Shown here piece after piece: positions 35,994 to 43,065 of a DNA stretch of 64,000 nucleotides. Positions within the stretch are counted from its first letter, which is position 1; each line of letters starts with the position of its first letter. The position numbers were made by a program, and so were the translations under genes. Origin of the DNA: Chitinophagales bacterium (GTDB lineage: Bacteria > Bacteroidota > Bacteroidia > Chitinophagales > Saprospiraceae); NCBI GenBank assembly GCA_022360175.1, contig JAKSDI010000097.1, positions 1 to 64,000 on the forward strand, read 5' to 3'. The notes beneath the pieces are model-generated. The model saw only the letters and a program-made list of their open reading frames with translations. It made no database searches and had not been told where the DNA came from.

Positions 35994-37040
35994 TTTATTC
36001 GCTTCCGGGCGAAGCCCTCTAACAGTACGACCTGCTTTCCACATTTCACTATTGCGAAGTTGAGCCAATTCATCTTCCAGCTTTTTGCGATAATCAGACT
36101 GACTGTTAGAATCAATAGAACGTTGAGCCTCTTTACCAGCTGCAACGCTCTCGTACAATTCGTCAAAAACAGGAGCAACTGCATCGCGGAATTTTTTCCA
36201 CCAGTCTAATGCCCCACGCTGAGCAGTAGTAGAGCAGTTTGCATACATCCAGTCCATCCCGTTTTCAGCTACTAACGGCATTAGGCTCTGAGTAAGTTCC
36301 TCAACTGTCTCATTAAATGCTTCAGATGGGCTATGTCCATGACGGCGCAGACAATCATATTGGGCAGCAAACAAACCTTGAATAGCCCCCATCAATGATC
36401 CTCTTTCCCCAGTAAGGTCGCTATATACTTCTCTTTGGAAAGTAGTTTCAAAAAGGTAGCCGGAGCCAACCCCGATGCCTAATGCTACAACACGCTCATG
36501 TGCACGGCCGGTAGCATCCTGAAATATGGCAAAACTTGAATTTAGGCCTTTTCCTGCCAGGAATAAACGACGTAGACTAGTACCAGAACCCTTAGGCGCT
36601 ACCAGGATAACATCAATATCTTCTGGAGGAATAATGCCTGTACGCTCTTTATAGGTTATACCAAAACCATGAGAGAAGTATAGGGCCTTGCCAGCTGTCA
36701 AATGAGGTTTAATAGTATCCCATACTGCAATTTGAGCAGCATCAGACAATAAGTACTGAATAATAGTACCTTTTTGTACTGCCTCTTCAATTGGAAATAA
36801 TGTCTCACTGGGTACCCAGCCATCAGCAATAGCTTTATCCCAGGTTTTAGACTCCTGACGCTGGCCGACAATCACATTGAAGCCGTTTTCGCGAAGGTTG
36901 AGTGCCTGGCCTGGCCCTTGTACACCATAACCAATTACAGCAATCGTCTCTTTTTTTAATACTTCACGTGCTTTTTCCAATGGAAATTCATCGCGGGTCA
37001 CTACAGTTTCTTCGACACCTCCAAAGTTGAGTTTAGCCAT
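35991..37040 (-). CDS. ilvC: Ketol-acid reductoisomerase
   Basis: This 349-residue enzyme performs the isomerisation-reduction step of isoleucine and valine synthesis with NADPH and Mg2+. The dinucleotide motif is VIGYGVQGPGQALNLRENG with GQRQESK after it. The acid residues that hold Mg2+ occur in the C-terminal knotted domain (REVYSDLTGERGSLMGAIQG and the NETVEELTQSLMPLVAE stretch). The size fits a Bacteroidota class I enzyme. It is the first gene of the ilvC / four-helix / ilvA stretch; other ilv genes are not in the window. A -7 box lies about 150 bases upstream. Confidence 0.96.
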   Translation of the reverse strand: MAKLNFGGVEETVVTRDEFPLEKAREVLKKETIAVIGYGVQGPGQALNLRENGFNVIVGQRQESKTWDKAIADGWVPSETLFPIEEAVQKGTIIQYLLSDAAQIAVWDTIKPHLTAGKALYFSHGFGITYKERTGIIPPEDIDVILVAPKGSGTSLRRLFLAGKGLNSSFAIFQDATGRAHERVVALGIGVGSGYLFETTFQREVYSDLTGERGSLMGAIQGLFAAQYDCLRRHGHSPSEAFNETVEELTQSLMPLVAENGMDWMYANCSTTAQRGALDWWKKFRDAVAPVFDELYESVAAGKEAQRSIDSNSQSDYRKKLEDELAQLRNSEMWKAGRTVRGLRPEANK

Positions 37041-37186
37041 GATTCATTAGTTTTCGTTCTTTTACAATCTCTACCATTTTCTGGTAAAACTTCATATAAT
37101 TAATTATCAATGAAGGGCGAAGAAAGTAAAAAAATGCAGGCTAGACCATCCTCATAAGGGCAATTTTCACTTTATATTACGAAATC

Positions 37187-37194
37187 CAAAAGTA
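37187..37194 (-). promoter_or_regulatory. Bacteroidota -7 box for ilvC
   Basis: On the minus strand TACTTTTG matches TAnnTTTG. It implies an ilvC leader of about 140 bases containing a small TACCA/TGGTA hairpin. It abuts the end of the upstream methyltransferase gene. Confidence 0.5.
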
Positions 37195-37198
37195 GAGC

Positions 37199-37846
37199 CT
37201 AGTTCTTCTTTTTTCCTATATACATGAAATAATGCCATACTCCACCATAGGCTGGCTTCACCATCAACTCCTGTCGTTCGAACTCTGCCTCTAGCAGTGG
37301 GACAAGATGCCCATCCATTCTAACGTGATGATTTCCCATATGATTTTTAAAAAACTGAAAGTTGGAGTTGTAAAAATCTGCGACTGCCACATAGCCTCCT
37401 TTACGGAGGTCTCTTCTGGCTTGTAAAATCAAATCACGCCATTGGGGATTAATCATAGTGAGAGAGTAAGAAAACAATATAAGGTCCATCTGTTCACTAT
37501 ACTGGCTTTCACCAAAAAAATAAGGGCGGCGCTCCAAGTTTACTCTATCAGAAAAGGCACTGGTATTAATTGTAGCTTTATCTATCATATGACTGGAAGC
37601 ATCCAGCCCAATAATTTGAGCATTGGGAAACTGGCGAGCCATCCGCTCAATATTATAGCCTGTCCCGCAGCCAATTTCCAGGATTTTTATTGTAGCATCT
37701 TTTTCAAATGGAAGGATATCAATAATTTTTTTTCTCCCGAATAAAAATGACCACCGGGTGGCATCGTATATTTTCGACTGCCATGCATAATAGCGTTGCA
37801 TGGTATCCAATTGTTGCTTAGCATCCTGCCTGGCTTTATCTGCCAT
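37199..37846 (-). CDS. btaB: BtaB-like AdoMet-dependent N-methyltransferase (betaine lipid)
   Basis: This 215-residue class I methyltransferase has motif I ILEIGCGTGYN at residues 55-65 and an acidic post-I strand, IIGLDASSHM. The opening MQRYYAWQSKIYDATRWSFLFGR and the LILFSYSLTMINPQW segment are characteristic of BtaB and of the methyltransferase half of algal BTA1. BtaB trimethylates diacylglyceryl-homoserine to give the phosphorus-free betaine lipid DGTS. It follows btaA by 49 bases on the same strand, the arrangement known from Rhodobacter. The substrate is inferred from the family and this pairing. Confidence 0.87.
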   Translation of the reverse strand: MADKARQDAKQQLDTMQRYYAWQSKIYDATRWSFLFGRKKIIDILPFEKDATIKILEIGCGTGYNIERMARQFPNAQIIGLDASSHMIDKATINTSAFSDRVNLERRPYFFGESQYSEQMDLILFSYSLTMINPQWRDLILQARRDLRKGGYVAVADFYNSNFQFFKNHMGNHHVRMDGHLVPLLEAEFERQELMVKPAYGGVWHYFMYIGKKKN

Positions 37847-37895
37847 AGTTATAGTGTTGTTTCTTTATATTCTTAAGTAGTGATCAATCAACTGA

Positions 37896-39053
37896 TCACT
37901 TTACAATCAGCATGTAAACACTAGCGTAAGTGCCTACTCTATCTTGCTCGTGAGTACTCTTGGTTTTCTTTTGTTCAAATTCAACCGCATCTAGTACAAA
38001 ATCAGGGAAGAAATCAACAACAGATGCTGCCGAACGAAGTAAAATACGAGTACCTGGCTGACTATTATCAAGAATCAACCTCCACTCTTCCTCCAAAGCA
38101 TCATGATCATTAGCTGCCAACCAATCCTGATGATCTAATAGAATAAAATGTGAATATTTTCCAGGATTTTCCTTCAAGAAACCAGCAATAGTATTGTTAT
38201 GCACATGGACATTATCAGCTTTTCTTTTAATAAGTTCAAACTTATCTTCCTCTAAATAAGAAGGGCAACATTCCTTGGTATAAGCACCATACATATACAA
38301 ACGCCAGAAGTAATTATCCTGGATTGGCCTTTCAGTAAATACTTTGCGCAAGCATTCCTGAATAAACCCAAGTGCTCCTCTTTCGTACTTATTTACAAAC
38401 AACTCTTGTTGGCTTCGAGGCACTCCTACCAAACACAGCGCCAAATGGCGATTCACTAGCCATTCTACCATATTATTCAACATGCGCTCTTCCAATTCAT
38501 AGTAATACTGAGCCTGTTCCTGAAGATTCTCAGCAGCAAAGAGTTGTTGAATCCTTTTGTATAGTTTCCGGTTGGCTTTCACATACTGGCTAGCCATCCA
38601 GGCAAAAGTACCCGAGGTGCCATAATGGTAAAAAGTTTTTCTGATCCCTCTACCATTAAAATAATGTAAATGAGTATCCCAATAATCTTGTGCATACACA
38701 GGCAAATTTGGGCGCAAATGCTCTTTATATAATTTTGGGAAATTATGATGCCTACCAGTACCGAAGGCTTCAAACAGGTCTTCGAAGCCAGCATATTTAA
38801 AAAAAGCTAATTTTAGTTGTAGTAAGGCATTTTGGCGAGGGTTGACATCAATGCAATTAACAGATGCAGGTTGGTCTATAAGGTAATCTAATGCATTACA
38901 TCCAGCACTGGTGATCATCACTATCTCACTTTCATCATTAAACTCCATCAACTCCCGATCACAACGGGGATCTTCCCAACATGTATTGTAAACTAGATTA
39001 TTACCGTGTACTCTTTGAAAAACCCAATCGCGAATTTGGTCAGTTCTTTTCAC
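37896..39053 (-). CDS. btaA: BtaA-like AdoMet:diacylglycerol 3-amino-3-carboxypropyl transferase (DUF3419)
   Basis: This 385-residue DUF3419/BtaA protein has the unusual AdoMet site MITSAGCNALDYL (about 47-59), then VNCIDVNPRQNALLQLKLA, GTSGTFAWMASQYV, and CLVGVPRSQQELF. Its N-terminus VYNTCWEDPRCDRELM is the family signature. BtaA moves the aminocarboxypropyl group of AdoMet to diacylglycerol, the first step of DGTS synthesis. The next gene is the matching methyltransferase. A -7 box 11-18 bases before the start suggests an almost leaderless transcript. Confidence 0.92.
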   Translation of the reverse strand: MKRTDQIRDWVFQRVHGNNLVYNTCWEDPRCDRELMEFNDESEIVMITSAGCNALDYLIDQPASVNCIDVNPRQNALLQLKLAFFKYAGFEDLFEAFGTGRHHNFPKLYKEHLRPNLPVYAQDYWDTHLHYFNGRGIRKTFYHYGTSGTFAWMASQYVKANRKLYKRIQQLFAAENLQEQAQYYYELEERMLNNMVEWLVNRHLALCLVGVPRSQQELFVNKYERGALGFIQECLRKVFTERPIQDNYFWRLYMYGAYTKECCPSYLEEDKFELIKRKADNVHVHNNTIAGFLKENPGKYSHFILLDHQDWLAANDHDALEEEWRLILDNSQPGTRILLRSAASVVDFFPDFVLDAVEFEQKKTKSTHEQDRVGTYASVYMLIVK

Positions 39054-39063
39054 TTTTTGAGTC

Positions 39064-39071
39064 CAAAGATA
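39064..39071 (-). promoter_or_regulatory. Bacteroidota -7 box for btaA-btaB
   Basis: On the minus strand TATCTTTG matches TAnnTTTG exactly. The transcript would start only a few bases from the btaA start codon. Confidence 0.55.
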
Positions 39072-39154
39072 GAAGCCCCCTCTATCCTTAAACGAAGCAA
39101 TCGGTTTAACAAATAGCTAATTTTCTGTAAAATTCAAGTAAAGCTATTTGCCCT

Positions 39155-39571
39155 TTAGTGATATTTATTTCTCATATAATTAACAGACTCCGTAATTAAT
39201 ACTTTTAATACCTGTATATCTATATCTTCTAATTTATTGATATATAGGCAGGATTTTCCTGTTTTGTGTTTACCCAATTGAGCCATTAATTCCTCGTAGC
39301 GTTCAAATCCTGGCATTATATATATAGTAAGGTTTTGTTTACGAGGAGAAAATCCTACCATAAACAAATCTCCCTCTCTTCCACTTTCATATTTATAGTG
39401 ATACGAACCATATCCTATGATAGAACTTCCCCACATTTTAGGAGATTCACCTGTAAGTTCTTCCATAAGGCCCAGCATCTTTAAGCTATCCTCTCTACGC
39501 TTGTTATGTTCTACTGATTCAATAAATGCTCTAGGATCAGCATCATTTAATTTGGTTTTCATTTCTGCCAT
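39155..39571 (-). CDS. DUF1801 family protein
   Basis: This 138-residue cytosolic protein matches DUF1801 (YdhG-like): the N-terminal ADPRAFIESVEHNKRREDSLKM, the conserved MWGSSIIGYGSYHYKYESGREGDLF, and a C-terminal CLYINKLEDIDIQVLKVLI. The biochemical role of the family is unclear. It is divergent from the padR gene, 107 bases from the padR operator, and may share that control region. Confidence 0.92.
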   Translation of the reverse strand: MAEMKTKLNDADPRAFIESVEHNKRREDSLKMLGLMEELTGESPKMWGSSIIGYGSYHYKYESGREGDLFMVGFSPRKQNLTIYIMPGFERYEELMAQLGKHKTGKSCLYINKLEDIDIQVLKVLITESVNYMRNKYH

Positions 39572-39678
39572 GTTGATCAGTCTTTTGTGAGGTTATTTGT
39601 AAATAGTCTCTATTCTTATTGCTCAAAATAGCAGGATTTTCACAAAAAAAATGTTAAAAAACGGGAGATTTTTTATCT

Positions 39679-39695
39679 ACATAAGAATCTTATGT
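39679..39695 (+). promoter_or_regulatory. Palindromic PadR-type operator
   Basis: ACATAAGA-A-TCTTATGT has perfect 8-bp arms around one base, 11 bases before the chosen padR start. PadR regulators bind such dyads and usually repress their own gene. The upstream in-frame ATG at 39692 is part of this palindrome, which is one reason to place the start at 39707. Confidence 0.6.
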
Positions 39696-39706
39696 ATAAT
39701 TGTCCT

Positions 39707-40042
39707 ATGCAATCAAAAGAACTACTTAAAGGAACCTTAAAAACCATCATACTCAAATTGCTAAGTGAGCATGGCCGTATGTATGGGTACGAAATGACAC
39801 AAAAGGTCAAAGAGTTAAGCCTTGGTGAATTACAACTCACTGAAGGGGCATTATACCCAATGCTTCATAAACTGGAAGCAGAAGATTTATTACAATCTGA
39901 AAAGGTACCAATAGGTAGAAGGACCAGAAAATATTACACTTTGACTCCCAAAGGCCAGGAAGCTACTGTGAGCAAAATCCAGGAATTTGACGCATTTATA
40001 CGCCTGATGAATCTCATTCTTCGTCCTAATACTCAACAGTAA
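39707..40042 (+). CDS. PadR family transcriptional regulator
   Basis: This 111-residue winged-helix protein begins MQSKELLKGTLKTIILKLLSEHG, continues MYGYEMTQKVKELSLGELQLTEGALYPML and ends in the wing GRRTRKYYTLTPKGQE, the standard PadR plan with a short C-terminal dimerisation helix. It is separated by one base from the membrane M23 gene. That is the usual PadR arrangement in which the regulator controls the next membrane protein. The signal it senses is unknown. Confidence 0.93.
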   Translation: MQSKELLKGTLKTIILKLLSEHGRMYGYEMTQKVKELSLGELQLTEGALYPMLHKLEAEDLLQSEKVPIGRRTRKYYTLTPKGQEATVSKIQEFDAFIRLMNLILRPNTQQ

Positions 40043-40043
40043 A

Positions 40044-40754
40044 ATGATTAGCACTATATCAGAAAATCAATATACTCAGATAGAAACTTTCCTCATGGAA
40101 GAAGGAATGGACTATCTTCCTCTACGTGAAGAATTATTAGACCATATATGTTGTTCCATCGAATACGAAATGCAACAGGGAAATTCATTTGAAAATGCTT
40201 TTGAACAGGCTATAGATCATTTTGAAGAGGAAGAATTAAAGTCTATTCAACGAGAGACCTTTCATTTATTAAACCATAAAAATCGTATCATGAAAATCAT
40301 TGCTTTATCAGCATTGGCCCTGCTGATGTATTTTCCAACCCTCAACTGGATGCAACAACTAGAACCACCGAGTATACACCCTTTAGGTATTAGCTATGCT
40401 GTAAATAGTGGTTTTGGAATGAGAAAACATCCGGTTTCAAAAGAAATGAAAATGCATAAGGGAGTTGATTTTAAGGCTCCTATTGGTACCCCGGTCAAGG
40501 CTACAGGTGATGGGATTGTCAAAAATGTCAAACAGCAAACTACTGGCTACGGTAACCATATCATCATCGATCACGGAGATGGTTATGAAACCGTATATGC
40601 TCAATTATCCATGACTCAAGTAAAAGAAGGACAACGTATTAATAAGGGTGAAAAGATTGGTGAAGTAGGAAGCAGTGGTGCATCTACAGGGCCTCACCTA
40701 CACTATGAAGTACGGAAGAATGGTCAAAATGAAAACCCGGCTGATTATTTTTAA
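40044..40754 (+). CDS. Membrane-anchored M23-like peptidase with PadR-partner N-terminal domain
   Basis: Residues 1-80 of this 236-residue protein form a helical acidic domain (LREELLDHICCSIEYEMQQGNSFENAFEQA) typical of proteins encoded after padR. One membrane helix lies near 83-98, and residues 115-236 are a LytM/M23 domain. Zinc ligands are seen at His138 and Asp142 (HKGVD) and in HLH (His218, His220). The other family histidine, usually YAH(L), is replaced by Gln187 in TVYAQLS, so peptidoglycan endopeptidase activity is doubtful. It is translationally adjacent to padR and probably co-regulated. Confidence 0.87.
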   Translation: MISTISENQYTQIETFLMEEGMDYLPLREELLDHICCSIEYEMQQGNSFENAFEQAIDHFEEEELKSIQRETFHLLNHKNRIMKIIALSALALLMYFPTLNWMQQLEPPSIHPLGISYAVNSGFGMRKHPVSKEMKMHKGVDFKAPIGTPVKATGDGIVKNVKQQTTGYGNHIIIDHGDGYETVYAQLSMTQVKEGQRINKGEKIGEVGSSGASTGPHLHYEVRKNGQNENPADYF

Positions 40755-40767
40755 AAACACCTTTTCT

Positions 40768-40800
40768 GCTGCGGAGTAATTAAAGCTTCGCAGCCATTCT
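40768..40800 (+). terminator. Probable terminator of the padR-M23 operon
   Basis: A GCTGCG/CGCAGC stem with further A/T pairing is followed by a T-rich stretch, shortly after the M23 stop. Confidence 0.55.
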
Positions 40801-40933
40801 TCTTTTGCATTTTTCAGTATTTGAACACTTAAAACTTATGCTCTCCTAATCTTTTTGTACTTTTGACCATTAAGATAAAATACAAATCAGTGTTTCTCAG
40901 CTAATTAACACTGATACAGCGGTCATTTCCGGT

Positions 40934-42283
40934 ATGAGTTTAAGTAAAATATGGAGTAAGATTACAAACAATGGTGTGGATGAGACAGCATTGGGGAGGG
41001 AAGTAATTAAAGTAAGATTACTAAACCAGCTTATTTTCATAGCCCTCATCACCTCTATCCTTACCCTGATTACTTACATTGTATTTTTTGATGGCCATAA
41101 AATCATCCTAACTACCTTATCAAATATTGTTCTTGAAATTACTGCTTTAACATTAGCCTATAACAGAAAACACATGCTAGCCCGGCATATCAGTTTTTTT
41201 GTTTTCCCCGCTTTGATTGCTTTTCATGTAATCATTTTAGGGGGTAATTTTGGTGAAGCTAATATTTTTACGGCTCTGGCTTTTGGTGCTTTTATTTCAT
41301 ATGAAGGACAGCGAAAGCTACAGATCGCTAGTTTTTTATATAGCTGTTCTTTATACGCTGGATCGAAACTATGGGCTATACAAAAGTTTAGCGGAATCAA
41401 CTCTACTGTTAATCCCTATGATGAGATTCTTACCTTTGCTATGATCATTATAGTATTACTATTAATGATGTTTCTCTATCAGAATGAGATTAGAAAATAT
41501 GAAGAACAAAAGTCTCAATTGATCAATGACCTTGAAGAAAAGAACAATGCCCTTTTCAGGATCAACGAAGAATTAGAGCAATTTACCTACATTGCTTCTC
41601 ATGATTTAAAAACTCCTTTACGTACAATAAGCAGTCATTTAGATCTCATCACATTGCATTTAAAACGACAAGATTTTGAAGCTGTAAACGTTGATATAAA
41701 ATACGCCAAGAAAGGTACAGGGCAAATGTATATGCTCATCAATGATATACTGGAGTACAAAAAAATTAGTAAGCAAAATCAATCTTATGACCTGGTTAAA
41801 CTTGATCAGGTAGTTGAAGATGTTTTGACCAACGTCCAACATTTAATCAAGAAAAAGAATGCTGTTATCTTATACGAAGGCCTTCCTACTTTAAAAGTAA
41901 ACAAAGGAGATTTTGTAGCTCTATTCCAAAACATTATAGAAAATGGCCTCAAATATAATGATGCAATGCCTCCTACTATAAAAATACAACACACTGAAAA
42001 AGAAGATAAAATCCTACTATCATTCGAAGATAATGGTATCGGAATCTATCCTGAATATCATCGTAAAATCTTCAACTTCTTTATTCGTTTGCACACCAAT
42101 GAAAAATACGAAGGTACAGGAATAGGCCTTGGGCTCTGTAAAAAAATCGTCCAAAAGTACTATGGTTCCATTGCTGTAAACTCAGATGGTATAAACGGCT
42201 CCTGCTTTACCGTCTCCCTTCCTATTGAATTAGCACAACAAGAAAATCCTCCAGGCCCTTCCTCTGCTACTGCTTCTATTTAA
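40934..42283 (+). CDS. Membrane sensor histidine kinase
   Basis: This 449-residue kinase has about six membrane helices between residues 30 and 195 (LIFIALITSILTLITYIVFF; LARHISFFVFPALIAFHVII; MIIIVLLLMMFLY), a short coiled coil, then HisKA with the phosphorylated His223 in YIASHDLKTPLRT. HATPase_c follows, with boxes FQNIIENGLKYND, DNGIGI and GTGIGLGLCKKIV. A -7 box TACTTTTG lies at 40858-40865. No response regulator is adjacent, so it is an orphan. The stop codon coincides with the left end of an inverted-repeat element, so the short Pro/Ser-rich tail may be new. Confidence 0.93.
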   Translation: MSLSKIWSKITNNGVDETALGREVIKVRLLNQLIFIALITSILTLITYIVFFDGHKIILTTLSNIVLEITALTLAYNRKHMLARHISFFVFPALIAFHVIILGGNFGEANIFTALAFGAFISYEGQRKLQIASFLYSCSLYAGSKLWAIQKFSGINSTVNPYDEILTFAMIIIVLLLMMFLYQNEIRKYEEQKSQLINDLEEKNNALFRINEELEQFTYIASHDLKTPLRTISSHLDLITLHLKRQDFEAVNVDIKYAKKGTGQMYMLINDILEYKKISKQNQSYDLVKLDQVVEDVLTNVQHLIKKKNAVILYEGLPTLKVNKGDFVALFQNIIENGLKYNDAMPPTIKIQHTEKEDKILLSFEDNGIGIYPEYHRKIFNFFIRLHTNEKYEGTGIGLGLCKKIVQKYYGSIAVNSDGINGSCFTVSLPIELAQQENPPGPSSATASI

Positions 42284-42461
42284 TTAACGCAAGTTGCGAT
42301 GTAAATGCTGAATGTAAAATGTAGAGCGGAGCAATAAAAAATGTAAAAAGATACTGCCAAACTTTGCCCTCATTTTTACATTTTATATTAAACGTTTTAC
42401 CCAGACAGGCCTTTGGCATTTTGCGGTTTCAAATTAAGAATATCGCAACTTGCGTTAATTA
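42281..42461. mobile_element. MITE-like element, family B, 20-bp perfect termini
   Basis: The 181-bp element starts TAATTAACGCAAGTTGCGAT (42281-42300) and ends with the exact reverse complement (42442-42461). An inner inverted pair, ATGTAAAATG/CATTTTTACAT, adds more hairpin. It has no coding capacity. Its first three bases are the stop codon of the histidine kinase. No convincing target duplication is visible. Confidence 0.75.
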
Positions 42462-42640
42462 TTTATTCACCACATTACCTTTCACAATATCACCACATCA
42501 CCATATAACTACAGTCTATTCCTATATAACTCTCCGACTATATATCTACATCACCACATAACTATATGCCCCCCTAGCTACATCACGATATCACCACATC
42601 ACCCTTCGGGACATCACCTTTCACTAATCACTATTCACCT
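42462..42640. repeat. TCACCAC-rich degenerate repeat region
   Basis: ATCACCAC/ATCACCATAT-type units are repeated irregularly. The end CACCCTTCGGGACATCACC is the reverse complement of GGTGATGTCCCGAAGGGTG, which resembles the lead-in of the GATTGGT array at 22.1 kb. It looks like a decayed, inverted relative of those arrays. With the adjacent element it accounts for the 425-base gap before the AhpD-like gene. Confidence 0.6.
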
Positions 42641-42708
42641 CCTCTCCTTCCATTATCCCACCTTTTTTCTACTTTTGCCCCTATAAGTACTTATTAAAAA
42701 TATCGCCC

Positions 42709-43065
42709 ATGTCTCAGGTTAATGCATTTAATGAATACAGAGCCAAAATGAACGAGAAAATTTTGGCGGAGGATAATAAAGTCTTGAAGCGATTTTTCAA
42801 TCTCGACACAAATGCCTATCAAGATGGCGCACTTAGTAGTAAAACAAAAGAGTTATTGGGATTGGTTGCTTCTATGGTATTAAGATGTGATGATTGCATA
42901 CGCTATCACCTTGGAAAATGCTTTAACGAAGGTGTCAGTAAAGAAGAAATATTTGAGGTCTTTGCCATTGCCAATTTAGTAGGTGGTTCCATCTGCATAC
43001 CACATACACGCAGAGCGGTTGAATATTGGGAGGCATTGGAAAACGAACAAAATAAAACTGAATGA
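42709..43065 (+). CDS. AhpD-like / carboxymuconolactone decarboxylase family protein
   Basis: This 118-residue CMD-fold protein carries the redox motif Cys60-x-x-Cys63 with His67 (RCDDCIRYHLG). That makes it an AhpD-type alkylhydroperoxidase rather than a true decarboxylase. The rest (LGLVASMVLRC, GVSKEEIFEVFAIANLVGG) fits the family. A -7 box TACTTTTG at 42670-42677 lies 31 bases upstream. The stop overlaps the start of the UvrD gene by four bases, so the two are translationally coupled. Confidence 0.92.
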   Translation: MSQVNAFNEYRAKMNEKILAEDNKVLKRFFNLDTNAYQDGALSSKTKELLGLVASMVLRCDDCIRYHLGKCFNEGVSKEEIFEVFAIANLVGGSICIPHTRRAVEYWEALENEQNKTE

